This document shows positions 1 to 12,200 of a DNA stretch of 64,000 nucleotides, one piece after another. The stretch is from the NCBI RefSeq assembly GCF_005239225.2, contig NC_133293.1, forward strand, positions 19,498,333 to 19,562,332, given 5' to 3'. The DNA is from Populus alba (lineage: Eukaryota > Streptophyta > Magnoliopsida > Malpighiales > Salicaceae). The position numbers and the translations under genes were made by a program. Numbering within the stretch: the stretch's first letter is position 1; each line of letters starts with the position of its first letter. The notes beneath the pieces were generated by a model that saw only the letters and a list, made by a program, of their open reading frames with translations, had not been told where the DNA came from and did no database searches.

Positions 1-1
1 G

Positions 2-1891
2 ACCATTAGTAGTCTCCAAGGTAACTACAAGAATCTGTGGAAGCAAGCATTAGAGACAGTCGAGAGGGTTAATATGGGCAACCAAACCGTGTTTCCCCAA
101 AATGATACCTTGTGGCGACTTTGGGTTTCTGATAATCAATTTCTGATACATAATAATCTAGTAACGTTCGTGTCTAATGTCACAGCGGTCAATTTCACTG
201 GAGGAGGGCCGAGTGAGAATATAGCTCCCGCTTTGGTCTATGGGACTGCTACTAGATTGAACTCAGACTCTGATCCTAATATCAATGCCAATGTGACATG
301 GCTTTTTGATGTTGATCCTGGTTTTGAGTATCTGGTTCGGTTCCACTTTTGTGATATATTAAGCAATCCTCTTCCTAAGCTGTACTTCAATGTGTACATT
401 GGTTCTTGGCTGGTTTATCAAAATCTTGATCTTCTCAAACTCACATTCTCCTTGGGTGCTCCGTATTTTATGGACGTCATCACCAGAGTAAGTGACACTC
501 GACTGTTAAATGTAAGTGTTGGCCCTTCTAATGTAGGTACCCCTTACCCAAATGCCATTCTTAATGGGCTGGAGATCATGAAAATAAGCAATTCCGAGGA
601 TAGCCTCGATGTCTTAGACTCTATATCCTCAAGAAGTTCGGAGGTGAAAGTCATTATTGTTGTAGGCTTGACCGTTGGATTGTTTCTCGTTGTTGTTCTG
701 GCTTTTGTTCTGTTTCTGCTGTGTCGAAGAAGGAAATTAGACCACGCTGACCCCTTGAAATCAGAAGGCCATTTTCCCTCGAGTGGAGGAGGTAACAATC
801 GATACTTCAACGGTGCTAACATCTTTTCCACCTCAAAATTCGGGTACCGCTTCCCTTTCATGGTTATCCAAGAAGCTACAGATAACTTCACTGAGAGTTT
901 GGTTCTTGGGGTTGGTGGCTTTGGAAAGGTTTACAGAGGAGTTCTGAGAGATGAGACAACGGTGGCAGTGAAGAGGGGAACTTCACAAGCACAAGGCATT
1001 GCAGAATTCCGGACCGAGATTGAAATGTTATCTCAGTTCCGGCACCGGCATCTGGTCTCTTTGATTGGATACTGTGATGAAAGGGATGAGATGATCATAA
1101 TATACGAGTTCATGGAAAATGGGACTCTGAAGGACCATCTGTATGGCTCAAATCATCCCAGCCTAAGCTGGAGACAGCGGCTTGAGATATGCATTGGAGC
1201 AGCTAAAGGACTTCACTATCTCCATACTGGGTCTACAAGGGCTATCATCCACCGCGATGTCAAGTCTGCAAACATACTACTAGATGAGAATTTCATGGCC
1301 AAGGTTGCTGATTTTGGGCTTTCTAAGACTGGTCCTGAAATAGATCAGTCGCATGTTAGCACAGCAGTCAAGGGAAGCTTCGGATATCTCGATCCAGAGT
1401 ACTTGATAAGGCAGCAACTGACGGAGAAATCAGATGTTTACTCATTTGGAGTCGTCATGTTCGAAGTTGTTTGTGGGAGACCTGTTATCGATCCATCAGT
1501 TTCAAGAGAAAGTGTTAACTTAGTTGACTGGGCATTGAAGTCTATAAGGGGAGGAAAATTGGAGGAGATTGTAGACCCTCGTCTTGAAGGTCAAATCAAG
1601 CCAGACTCATTGAAGAAGTTTGCTGAGATAGCTGAGAAGTGCTTGGCAGAGTGTGGTGTTGATAGACCTTCAATGGGAGATGTCTTGTGGAATCTGGAGT
1701 GTTCTCTCCAACTCCAGGGTGATGAAGAGAGATCAAGCAACAATTATCAGATGTCGACACAATTCAATCGTGGAAATAACTTTGAGACCAGAGTATCGGC
1801 TAGAGAATTCAGCTTGGGAGGCGGAGATGACCTTGATGGTGTTTCAATGAGTAAAGTCTTTGCCCAAATGGTTAGAGAGGAAATGAGGTAG
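2..1891 (+). CDS. CrRLK1L (malectin-like) receptor kinase, 5' end outside window
   Basis: Membrane receptor kinase of the Catharanthus roseus RLK1-like family, which senses cell-wall state or RALF peptides; it most resembles the At5g24010 type. The frame is open to the first base of the window, so the Met at 74 is internal and the N-terminal part of the malectin-like ectodomain is missing. Numbering from that Met: ectodomain remnant to about 190 with TLWRLWV near the start, one transmembrane helix at about 191-216 followed by CRRRK, and a kinase domain at about 277-555. The glycine loop GVGGFGKV, Lys300 in VAVK, HRD at 393-395 and DFG at 413-415 are all present, so it looks like an active RD kinase. 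The visible part has no intron, as usual in this family. The C-terminal tail is short and Ser/Gly-rich. The family call is firm; ligand and orthology are not known. Confidence 0.93.
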   Translation, partial: TISSLQGNYKNLWKQALETVERVNMGNQTVFPQNDTLWRLWVSDNQFLIHNNLVTFVSNVTAVNFTGGGPSENIAPALVYGTATRLNSDSDPNINANVTWLFDVDPGFEYLVRFHFCDILSNPLPKLYFNVYIGSWLVYQNLDLLKLTFSLGAPYFMDVITRVSDTRLLNVSVGPSNVGTPYPNAILNGLEIMKISNSEDSLDVLDSISSRSSEVKVIIVVGLTVGLFLVVVLAFVLFLLCRRRKLDHADPLKSEGHFPSSGGGNNRYFNGANIFSTSKFGYRFPFMVIQEATDNFTESLVLGVGGFGKVYRGVLRDETTVAVKRGTSQAQGIAEFRTEIEMLSQFRHRHLVSLIGYCDERDEMIIIYEFMENGTLKDHLYGSNHPSLSWRQRLEICIGAAKGLHYLHTGSTRAIIHRDVKSANILLDENFMAKVADFGLSKTGPEIDQSHVSTAVKGSFGYLDPEYLIRQQLTEKSDVYSFGVVMFEVVCGRPVIDPSVSRESVNLVDWALKSIRGGKLEEIVDPRLEGQIKPDSLKKFAEIAEKCLAECGVDRPSMGDVLWNLECSLQLQGDEERSSNNYQMSTQFNRGNNFETRVSAREFSLGGGDDLDGVSMSKVFAQMVREEMR

Positions 1892-3521
1892 ACTGCAGGG
1901 AAGCCATGGACTCAAACCTGTAGAAAAAAGGATCCATTTATTGCAGAAAGTCAGGTCTAGAAGAATATACCGTCCAGGAACTGTGGATTAAAACCTGTTG
2001 CAGGTAGTAGACTGGTATATTTTGAAAATCAAGTAGCTTGATTTTGTATGTTGTCAAGGGAGTAAATGCATCGCGCATTCCATTATTCCACCTGTGTCTT
2101 CGATTTCATTGTTTTCTCTTTCTTGGATGTTGAATGTTCTTCATTGACCTAGGGCTTTCTCTCATGATTTGTAATCTTGTTTTCTATACGAATTTGGTGC
2201 TTGATCTCTTCCTTCAAATAATTTTTTTTGAGGGTGTTGTTATTTTTTAAATAATTTTTTATATTAAAATATATGTTAATAATATTTTTTTATTTTTTAA
2301 AAATTATTTTTTATATCACACATCAAAATAATTTGAAAATATTAAAAATATATTAATTTAAAATTAATAAAATAATAAAAAAATTTAAATATTCTTAAAA
2401 TATAAAAATAAACATATCCAAATCCAGTTTCCACTTCTCAAGCAATATATATCATTGTCATCCTGTTTTTGCTTTCTGATGTGCTTGGTAGTTGATTATC
2501 CTCTTATACTTTCAAGCTCGAAAGCAAGAAAAAAAAAAGAGATGCTCAGGTGCCGAATAGTGAATCACAGAGCTGAACTAGCCATGACAAAAAAAAAAAA
2601 AAAAAAAAAAAATCTTGAATTAAAAAGAAGGACAATGTAGCATACATGAAAGACAACTTGGAAGGGACAAAGGTTGCATGCTTGGCCATGGACTGCGATG
2701 GAAGTTTATTTGCTGCTTATGAACAGTAATTTTCTCTGCTTACATGAAGGGAAACATCTTCTGTCACTTAAATTTCTGGAAGAACCTGCTTTAGTTTTGC
2801 ACAATTAGCAGGTAGATTTTATAGTCGGTCCAGTGAAACTTGCATGGGTCAAGCTAACACTTGTGGAGAGTTTCAGGATTTATTTAGCGTGTTTTTTTAA
2901 AAAATAAATTTTAATTTTGATATATTAATATAAAAATAAAATTTAAAAAATAAAAAGTTATTATTTTTAATATATTTATAAATAAAAAAATATTTTAAAA
3001 AATACCAAAAAGACAACATGCTTAAATTCTTAAAGAACGAAATGATTACTTTTGTAAACCACCCAGAAAACGAGTTTCCCTTGCTATTTTAAATATGATT
3101 GTTTTAAAATATTTTTTTAAAAATATTTTTTTTATTTTAAATTATTTTAATGGCTGGTGTTAAAAATAAAATTTAAAAAAATAAAAAAAAATTATTTTAA
3201 TATATTTTAAAAAACTGCCATAACAATGAGAATATATATAAATTGCTAAGAGGAAATGTTAACTTTTGATTTTAAAATTTACAAATTTATCCTCTCATCA
3301 TTTTCCAGTATAAATTCCCTTTCTCCAATCCTCCACCGCCTGAATTCAACAATAAAACCTTAAATAAAATCAAATAAATAAACAATACAAATACCATAAT
3401 CCTAGCCGTTCTTTCATTACCCTCACGAATATCTCACCCTCTCTTTATCCTTAAACTAGAGAAAAACAGAGTGAGATAAAGCGACAAAATCAGATAACAG
3501 TTAACAAAACCCTAGACTACA
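1892..3521. other. Intergenic: 3' UTR, AT-rich repeats, PRP3 leader
   Basis: About 300 bp of likely 3' UTR of the receptor kinase comes first. Then follow AT-rich stretches (about 2221-2410, 2885-3010 and 3090-3215) that look like decayed copies of the MITE family described at 54640, and a run of about 24 A near 2590. The last ~120 bp before 3522 is the likely PRP3 leader. I see no convincing gene here. Confidence 0.6.
2221..2410. repeat. AT-rich interspersed repeat, MITE-like
   Basis: This A/T-only stretch has the core ATCAAAATAATTTGAAAAT flanked by A/T runs. The same core recurs at about 52240-52410, 54640-54836 and 55424-55590. It lacks clear terminal repeats and target duplications, so it is probably a decayed copy. 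Confidence 0.4.
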
Positions 3522-6500
3522 ATGGATCGCTCCTCCAAGCGCACACGTGACGACCGTGACCGTGACCACCACAAACACCGATCACGAGACGATAAGCACC
3601 GAGACTCCTCCGATTCTCACCACCACCGATCAGAGAGAGAATCTCACCATCGAGACCATCACAAATCATCTAGGCGCGATGATACTAAGCGCGAAAGATC
3701 TCGCGAGCGAGAAGAGAGTGTAGATAGGCGAGAGAGATCTCACGATCACAAGTCATCTTCCTCATCGAGGCGTGAGGACAGAGAGAGATCGTATGATGAG
3801 AGAGAGGAGAGAGAAGGGAGTAGAGAGAGAAAGCGCGAGAAGAGAGAGAGAGAAATTGAAGAGGAGGATTATTTTGAGAGAAAGAAGAGAAAAGAGAGAG
3901 GAGGGAGTGAAGATAGGGTTGTTGTTGACAAGGAGAAGAGGAGTAGAAGAAGATTTGGCGAAAAAGTGAAAGAAGAGGATATTAGTATTGATAACAATAA
4001 TAATGGTAATAGTTTTGAGAATGTGAAGAGTGTGGATTTGAGTGAGGTTAGAGTGAAGGAGGAAGTGAATGGTCAGCCAACTGGTGGCGGCAGTGGCAGC
4101 ACCACAGAAAACGGTGGTGTTTCGGCTGCAAATGTAAGTTTTCTTCCTGGCTATAATTTTATTTTTCGTGCCTGCTTTGGGTATTCTTTTCCATTGTGTT
4201 TGTTTGCTGTTTTGTGGTTTGATTAAGTGTACGTGTTTGGCTTGGATAATTGGATTAATGTAATATATTAAGAATAGAGGACGGTGTTATGTTCTCTATG
4301 TTCTCTTATCTTTGGTTTAATTAGTTGTAATATGGGCTGTTTGGATTAGACGGTGGGATAACGAGGGGTAGTTTGGTGGGGAGATGGGAGCTGTGGTTCT
4401 TCACCGAATTTGATGCTGTGTGTGCCTGTTACAATTCACAACTAGAAGCTATTTTATTTCTTGTGTTACGTCTCGTAGTGTTCATGGTTGCTCAAATGGG
4501 ACTGTTATTGTGTGTTTCCATGTGTGTAATTTGAGAATGGAGGTGGTATAGTGGATAATTTGTTGTTTTGAAATCTAAAATGACTAGTCGCTGTGCTTCA
4601 CTAGAAATAGAAAATTGAGCAATAATTTGGATCAGGTTGATAATTAGATTTTCAAGTTTAATTTTAGTGGTTCTATGTGAAAAATAGAGGTAAATTTTAG
4701 TGCCAAGTGATGGAAGATATATAGTGTTTGTGGCATATGTGATTTTGCTAAGCAGTGTTCTTAGGGTGTGTTTGTTTTTGTTGTTGTATTTGCTTATCAA
4801 AGTTCTTTTCAAACTGTTTGTTGCCGGAAAAAAAGCATTAAATTGATGCTTTTAGGTGCTTTTTGATGGTTTTGATGAGCTGATGTCAAAAAATAATATT
4901 TTTTTTGGAAAAATCATCATTTTGATGCATTTTCAATTGGAAAACACTTTTAAAAAGTACTATGGACTGCATTACCAAACACACTCTTAAATCCTTATAT
5001 TTTTTAATTAGCATTTTCTTAAGGTTTTTGCTGAAGGACTCACTTTTGTTCCTCTTTTGGCCTCGTTCACTTGCTCAATTGTCCCTACTGTTTGGCACTC
5101 TGCCTTGCAAGCATGCTGCTGTGTGCACATGGACTATCTGGTTTCATCAGTTTTCTCATAGTAATAGGAACCTTTTGAACTGTATTTTGAGATTCCAAAT
5201 CATTGGTTTGCTTGCATAAAGGTTGATTAAAAGTCCTCTATTTTTAACAAGAAATGGCAATTTCCCTTTCGTGCTAGAACTGTTTTCCCATCAATCTAGA
5301 TGTAGGTAGGAGATAACGTTCTTTACTTTATCTTTTTTTTTTTTGGTTAAGACCTGCTTTCACTTCCTATTTTTATGCAATGAATATTTGGCTGGCTGTA
5401 GAAGGATGTGTCCTGTGAATCTTGCATTTAAATTGTTCAACTTTGAACTGTTCCCTGTGTAAGGTGATTGGTGTCTGATATTTACGTTTGTGCCTAATTA
5501 TATGTGTTTGGATTTATTGCTGTATAATTTTATTCACATGGTGTGGCTTTTGCATTATGTTTTCATTTGATTATAAGCCTATTATCTTTTCAAAGCTATT
5601 CATTTGTTGCCCCCCCCCCCGATCTCTACTTTTAAATGGTCTTTCTTAAGGTGCTCCTGTTATCAAGCTTGTATGCTGACATGTGAAGTTAATTGTTCCA
5701 TATCTGCAGGGTGCTACTCTGGCAACTTTCACCAAGACACCAAGCAATTTGCCTGAGACCTCTGTGGCACCTGTCCACCCCCTTCCTACCAAGGTATCTT
5801 CAATTTCAAACACAAATGAAAATAAGGGAGTTAGTATTGCCAGATCTCATGAGGTTCCTGGAAAATCTAGTACAGATGGGACAACTTCAGCTGCTGGGAA
5901 AAGTGGAAATCTATCACTTGATGCTTTAGCGAAAGCTAAGAAAGCCTTACAAATGCAGAAGGAACTGTCAGAGAAGCTGAAGAAGCTACCCCTGGTAAGT
6001 TCCCATCATGCAATTTCTTTGACATTCTTGTATGTGCTGTTGTTTCCCTATATCTCTTTGTCATGTCCAAATATTCATACACCCTCTTTCTTTCTGCGAT
6101 TCCAGTACATATTAACTGTTTCTGTTCTTTGCTCTTGTAGTCGAGTAAGGGTAATAAAAGTTCAGGTGGTAGCTTACAAGGTCCATTGTCATCAGCAACC
6201 ATTACTACTGCTGTTTCAGTAGAGGCAATGCCAAGTTCATCCACCTCATCTACTAGTACTATGGTGTCTGTAAAGCCACCTGCAACTGGCATGGCACCTC
6301 CGCCTGATATTACTAGCATGCCCAATTATGAAGCTGTTAAACGTGCCCAGGAACTCGCTGCTAAAATGGGATTTCGCCAGGACCCTGAGTTTGCTCCTCT
6401 TATAAACTTTTTCCCTGGTCAGTTGCCAGCAGAAGTCTCTGCGCTGCAGAAACCTTCTAAGGCCCCTGTTCTTCGTGTGGATGCACTTGGTAGGGAAATA

Positions 6501-8723
6501 GATGAACATGGAAATGTGGTGAACGTGACTAAACCAAACAACCTCAGCACCCTAAAGGTTGGGTAATCTCTATAAGACTGGTCTTTTTATTATCTTTTTG
6601 TTAGACCTGTGATATTTAAATAGTGATTGTTCAGGGCTGTTATGTGATACATTTGGATTTTTTCAGGTCAACATCAACAAGCAGAAAAAGGAAGCATTCC
6701 AGATTCTTAAACCTGAATTGGATGTGGATCCTGAATCAAATCCTTATTTTGATGCAAAAATGGGAATTAATAAGAATAAATTCTTGAGACCCAAACGGAT
6801 GACCTTCCAGTTTGTAGAGGAAGGCAAGTGGTTAAAAGAAGCTGAAATAATGAAACTGAGGGTACTTCTTGCAACCTCTGCACCGTTTTGCTGTCATTGC
6901 TATTTTCATTGTGTGCGTGTATTTATAGTTTTTATTTGCTTAACTCAGAATCAATTTGGAGAAGAAAGAGAAAAGGATATGAAGGCAAGGCAAGCATTAC
7001 ATGCAAAGGCAAAGGCAGCTCCTGATATAAATCCTAATTTGATAGAGGTATCAGAGCGAGTTACAACCAAAGCAAAGCCTAAGGATCCAATTCCTGATAT
7101 TGAGTGGTGGTAAGTTTACAATTACTTATCTTTATATAATATGATTCTTCTCAAAAACAACACTTGTTGTTGCTTTGTTGCAGAATTGGTTCCACATTTG
7201 TACACTTGAATTTGAGCCTGAATGATCTAACTGGAATGATTGTTTGCTAATTCTCGTTTTAGGAACAATTGCTTGTTACTGGAAATGCTCTATTTCAAAA
7301 AATCTTTATTTGATCCTTCTATGTACGTGCTGTATAAGGATGGCTAGGGATTGATGAGCTGTTTTTTCTTTGCAACTGCTTGAGTAGATTCTAAGATTCT
7401 GTAATGTCTGAGGTTCAGCAATGACTGAATCTTAAAGTTGTGTTATACTTATTCAGAGTTGATCAGAGTGGCTTTTTAACCAGGGTTGTGCCAAACTTTG
7501 AATCCTGTTCTGATTCCTTTAAGCTACTTTTCCCAGTGGTTTATCCTGGCTATCGCATGCTCAATGAGTCCCACAACCTGGTTAAAAACAGTCTCTGAGC
7601 AAAAAAATAGGTCTAGTACATCCTAAGCTCCTTAGTCTACATTCTTGGGGTTTCCTTCTTTTGAAGCCCAAGAAGGGAATCATGCATGTCTGGCTGTTTG
7701 TGAACACTTCAAATTAGAATAATTACAGATAGTGGGAGAACTTTTGTTTTGATTATTCTATGTACTTTAGCTTTTCTTCTTATTCTCATATCGGTCATTC
7801 TTGTCTTAGATGGAAAGGAATTAATCTGTTTGTGGTTGCTGAATTTCAGGGATGTACCTCTGTTGACTAGTGGGACTTATGGTGATGATGTTGATGATCT
7901 CATGACCCAGCGTAGATTGAAACTGGAGAAAATTACTATCTATGTGGAGCACCCACGTCCAATTGAGCCCCCGGCTGAGCCAGCTCCTCCCCCACCTCAA
8001 CCTTTGAAGCTAACTAAGAAGGAGCAGAAGAAGCTCCGTACACAGCGTCGCCTCGCTCGGGAAAAAGATAGACAGGAGATGATTAGACAAGGCTTGATTG
8101 AACCTCCAAAACCAAAGGTTAAGATGAGCAATCTAATGAAAGTTCTTGGCTCTGAAGCAACGCAAGATCCAACTAGACTTGAAAAGGAAATTCGTACTGC
8201 AGCTGCTGAACGTGAACAAGCACATATTGATCGTAATACTGCACGTAAGCTCACTCCTGCTGAGCGCCGTGAAAAGAAGGAGAGAAAGCTCTTTGATGAC
8301 CCAAATACTGTGGAAACTATTGTTTCTATTTACAGAATCAACGATCTTTCAGACAAGAAAACTCGCTTCAAAGTTGATGTCAATGCTCATGAGAATCGCT
8401 TGACTGGATGCACGGTGATTACAGAGGGAATTTGTGTGGTGGTTGTTGAAGGGGGGAGCAAATCCATCAAAAGATACGGAAAACTAATGCTTAGGCGTAT
8501 AAACTGGGCTGAAGCTGTAAATGAGGATGAAGGAGGTGACAATGACGAGAAACCAATGAACAAATGTGTGCTAGTGTGGCAAGGTAGTGTTGCCAAACCT
8601 AACTTCCACAGGTTTTCTTTGCATGAGTGTGTGACTGAAGCTGCAGCCCGAAAATATTTTGCTGATGCTGGTGTTGCCCACTATTGGGATCTGGCTGTCA
8701 ATTTCTCCGATGATCAAATGTGA
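3522..8723 (+). CDS. PRP3: U4/U6 small nuclear ribonucleoprotein PRP3
   Basis: Component of the U4/U6.U5 tri-snRNP that stabilises the U4/U6 duplex; the Arabidopsis orthologue is RDM16, which also affects RNA-directed DNA methylation. Exons: 3522-4133, 5710-5994, 6141-6557, 6667-6861, 6949-7109, 7850-8723. All junctions are GT-AG and keep the frame, giving 847 residues. Residues 1-140 are very rich in Arg, Asp, Glu, His and Ser (RD/RE/SR-like). Residues 205-438 are a Ser/Thr/Ala/Pro-rich linker. The PRP3 core starts near 439 (INKQKKEAFQILKPEL) and runs to about 690 with highly charged helices. The C-terminal DUF1115 region is about 706-847 (ETIVSIYRINDLSDKKTRF, then GGSKSIKRYGKLMLRRI). The start at 3522 is the first ATG in the leader. 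Intron 1 (1576 bp) holds a MITE; intron 5 is 740 bp. Confidence 0.93.
4764..4986. mobile_element. Harbinger-type MITE in PRP3 intron 1
   Basis: This 223-bp element starts GGGTGTGTTTG and ends, read on the opposite strand, GAGTGTGTTTGGTAATG. It is flanked by direct TTA repeats (4761-4763 and 4987-4989), the target duplication typical of PIF/Harbinger elements. It has no coding capacity. Its right terminus matches the left terminus of the transposase-bearing element at 60918 in 16 of 17 positions. It sits in the middle of intron 1, away from both splice sites. Confidence 0.8.
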
Positions 8724-10860
8724 GAGGCTGCTTTGAAGAAAGAGTGTTTTCAGGTCATTACTGATCTTCGTCAAAGTCTAGTTACTTCCCTTCAATTTGC
8801 GGCTGAGAGTTCTGAGATAACTTTGATGCAATTTTTCACCTATATGTGGCTTTCAGATCATTGAAAGTAGATCTATTGCATTAAGATACGTGTTGATTTA
8901 AATCCCATGTTTCTGAACCGTTCTGTCCATGGGGTTAGGCAGAAAAATGCTTGAAAGCTTCGAATTTTAAATGTAGATGCTATTGTCAGATTGAATAGCT
9001 AAAGGAGTATTCTGATGGTTGATCTTTCTTCAAGGCAGTGTGGCAACTACTAGGTTTGTCTGGATATCTAATTGAATTGTCAGATGACAGTTATCTGTTG
9101 CTTTAAGATAGACTAATCTCGAGTTTTGCTAATGCCCAATTACAGCACGCGTACTGATGATGTTGGGAATTGCAGTGGCCTGTGCATGCAGAAAGTGGCA
9201 ACTACATTTATTATGTAGTGTTTTAGGGATCAGCATTTGTTGATGCAGCTGCTAAGGCTGTCAGTCAACAATGTTCATAAAATCACGCTGCCGTCTTTCC
9301 GAGAGGGACTCGTAACGTGCTTGTGAATTAAGGATGAAGACGTCCAAGCTCTTGCTGTCCATAAATGGGATGTTGGGAGACATTACTGCATTTAGCTTTT
9401 GATATTTCTTGGCACCTCCCCTATAGCCTGAGCATTTATAGCAATTTTTGGAAGGGAGGCCTCTTGTGCCGCCGGAGCTTGGCATCATTTATTTCAATAA
9501 TTTCAACTAACAAAATTGAATTTCCTGACTAAAGACGAGCATATTGTCAACAACAATCATTTTTTCATCTTATCATTGAGGATTACGTGAACTGGAGGTG
9601 CACCGGCATCGGGCAACTAAGGGTGCAACCTGCCACCGTCATATATTTAAACTGACCCCCTGAAAGCGCTAATATGGGCTTTTCTCTCCTGTGGGATGGT
9701 ATCTTTTCCTTCACGGACCGGGACTGAGCTCGCATTCAGTTTAGTTAGTTAAAGGCATGTTATTGACATCGGATTACAAGACTAGGAGATTCACAAGAAT
9801 TTACTTAATTTACTTCTACGTTATTAGATAAAAAGGTTTTAGAGAAAAGTTGTAAAATTCAAAATTAGTATTGTTTGCTAACTGCAAATTTGATTTTTTA
9901 AATGTTTTTTACTCGTAAATATAAATATATGAAAATAATATTTTTTTTTATTTTTTAAAATTTATTTAAAGCATAAAAAACCAATTAATATCAAGAAAAA
10001 AAAAATCAAACCGGTTATAATTGCCTCAAGTTAAGTTACTTGATTAATTAATTGAAGGGAGTAAACGGGCACCTTAATGTTACTATTTGGGCCTAAAAAA
10101 GTACTAAATAGTAATCAACGATTCCTATTGACTAAGGTAAACCACGTGCACGCGTTGAAATGGACAGATTACCCTTGGAGTATAGAAAAAGTTTTTGGTG
10201 AAGTATGAAGAGAAGAGTCTCTTTTGCTCCAGAAGATTAAGAACATGCAGCTTGATAAAGACGGGTAACAAAAACAACCTGCAGGCCTTCCTCTTTTGAA
10301 GGTTGACTTTGGAGTTTCCTGTGACAAAAAAACAGTTGAGAAATGAGCCCCATGCCCTTGCACGTGCCTGTTTGCTCTATGCCCATGTTTTTATTTTGAC
10401 CAGGGAGATTTCTCACAGCTCGAATTGTAGGTGCGGGTTAGCTTGGAATTCGGTGAGTGACGGTAGCCTATCTACATTGAACCACCGAGTGTCTTGTGTG
10501 TACCAAAAATAAAATGCATTTTTGTGAACTTGTTGCTTGCACTCCTTTTCCGTTCCCTTTTTGAGATATTGTAAAGCATGCTAGTGGGCACTTCATGGCT
10601 AACAAGACCACCTTTGTTTTATTATTTAATTTTGAGTTGTGGAAATTGTCCTTCGTACTTGCGATAGGCCATGATCGTATATATGGATGCTTCCATGCCT
10701 TCTTTTCCCATTTTATATATCTTCCCCTTTTCTTGAATTGGTTGAACTAAATAGCTTTAATATTCAACAAACTCCCATTCGTTGGAAGTGCCCATATCTG
10801 GTCCATGTTGCTTGTAATTTAAAATTCCATTTTGAGCTACGTAGATAGTGTTAGAAGCAT
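8724..10860. other. PRP3 3' UTR and gene-poor sequence
   Basis: The first several hundred bases are probably PRP3 3' UTR. Apart from one short candidate ORF at 9261-9488 (-), I see no gene, RNA or element. The stretch 9895-10020 is AT-rich and low in complexity. Confidence 0.5.
9261..9488 (-). CDS. Small ORF, 75 residues, unknown
   Basis: I do not recognise this protein. It opens with two Met codons, has a basic Gly/Lys/Tyr-rich first half containing one Cys pair (NCYKCSGYRGGAKKY), and ends in a charged segment (YESLSERRQRDFMNIVD). Its composition looks more protein-like than the surrounding random ORFs, without long A- or T-driven runs. It lies just downstream of PRP3 on the opposite strand. 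It could be a small gene, a terminal exon or chance. I see no TATA box or splice context that decides this. Confidence 0.25.
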   Translation of the reverse strand: MMPSSGGTRGLPSKNCYKCSGYRGGAKKYQKLNAVMSPNIPFMDSKSLDVFILNSQARYESLSERRQRDFMNIVD

Positions 10861-10865
10861 GCCTT

Positions 10866-11017
10866 GTCAAAGAATAATATAAATCACATCATGATTAAAA
10901 ATTCATTTTAATTCAATAACTTAAGTTGTTAGGTATCTTATACTTGATTTTTATCAAATAAATAGATATGATGATATTCAAACTCGTGACCGTTTGGTCA
11001 TCAAGGTTTTGATAACA
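10866..11017 (-). mobile_element. Degenerate second TRIM unit
   Basis: Read on the minus strand, this repeats the internal segment of the adjacent TRIM, with ACCAAACGGTCACGAGTT and TATTTATTTGATAAAAATCAAG, after a decayed primer-binding site. It then passes into a degraded LTR half and an inverted LTR fragment near 10866. Confidence 0.55.
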
Positions 11018-11308
11018 TGTCAAAAAACCAACTCAACATAATAGCTTAAACTGTTAGATAAGATCTTAAGATATAATTTATATTATTATCTAACACATTA
11101 TTTCAAGTGAAAGTTATTTAGGATTGAAACTTGCACATACTCACATTATCTAGTGCTTGATTTTTATCAAATAAATAAGAATTGTGAGATTCGAATTTGA
11201 AACCATTTGGTTATCAAGGTTCTGATACCATGTTAAAAAACCATCTCAACCTAATAGCTTAAAGTATTAAGTGAGGTTCCAGAATATAATTTATATTATT
11301 CTTTAACA
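11018..11308 (-). mobile_element. TRIM retrotransposon, two 78-bp LTRs
   Basis: Two direct repeats of exactly 78 bp (11018-11095 and 11231-11308) flank a 135-bp internal segment. On the minus strand each LTR begins TGTTA and ends in ACA. Directly after the upstream LTR comes TGGTATCAGAACC, which closely matches the initiator-Met tRNA primer-binding site TGGTATCAGAGC used by many plant LTR elements. There is no coding sequence. These are the defining properties of terminal-repeat retrotransposons in miniature. Further internal and LTR pieces continue below 11018, so the element is part of a tandem LTR-internal-LTR-internal chain. Confidence 0.8.
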
Positions 11309-11859
11309 TATCTTTTTATACACATCGACATACTCGAGAGATTTGATTAATTTTTGGTTTCCTATATTTATTCAATTTCATGGCAACGCCAATAATATTA
11401 TGTGAGTTTCCATTGAAGGTTTTCGTGTGTAATGAACAGCTAACTTGGAATCCATAATCGATGGTTTAGAGATTAATAATCGGCTTGGGATGGCTTTCAT
11501 CACATTATCTAAATCGAATGGCTCCTTTTTCTCCAGGAAGCAAGCAGGAAGACTTTGGTAGATAATTGTTAGCTGTAGGATCTCATAAAGGGGTGCCAAC
11601 TTAACTACTACTCCCTTTTGTGCTTGCAACCATTGTCGTCTTCTTTGAGGTACGAAAAGTAAATAATACGTCCAGTTGTGTGTTCCAAAATTCGTTATTT
11701 GCTCGAATTATTAATTCATTCGCGTACCCATCAGTAAGGTGTCCAATAACTGATTTTGTTTCAAACAACCGTGCTAATCTAAAAGTTAATTACACAAGCC
11801 CACGCTACTTGCATATATTTATTAAATCTTGCTTTTAATTTTTATTAGAATGGAGATGA

Positions 11860-12200
11860 TAGAATTTAATTTTATAGATAGATTTTAAGAATAGTTTTAT
11901 ATTATTTTTTAAATAAAAATTATTTAATCTTGAAATTTATACAGACTCATGTTATTTTATATTTTAAATTTTTAATAAATAAAATAAAAATTATGAGATT
12001 TGAACTTATAATTATTTTCCCAATAAAACTTTAATTGTATTTTAAAAAACTATTTCAACTCAATAACTTAAAATATTAGATAAAATTTCAAATATAATTT
12101 ATATAATTCTCAAACATATTTACTTAAATGAAAATTTTTGAAATTAAAACTTATATAAACTTACTATGTTCTATATTTAATTTTTTTAAATAAATAAAAA
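11860..12200 (-). mobile_element. Second, strongly decayed TRIM array
   Basis: The segment can be aligned by eye to the TRIM at 11018-11308. An LTR-like block (about 12040-12118, with CTATTTCAACTCAATAACTT) is flanked on both sides by internal-like blocks, and a remnant of another LTR lies near 11865-11915. Many positions have drifted to A or T, so it is older than the first array. Confidence 0.5.

Noticed and set aside
5611..5620. Poly-C run in PRP3 intron 1
   Set aside because: Simple homopolymer far from the splice sites; no special role inferred.
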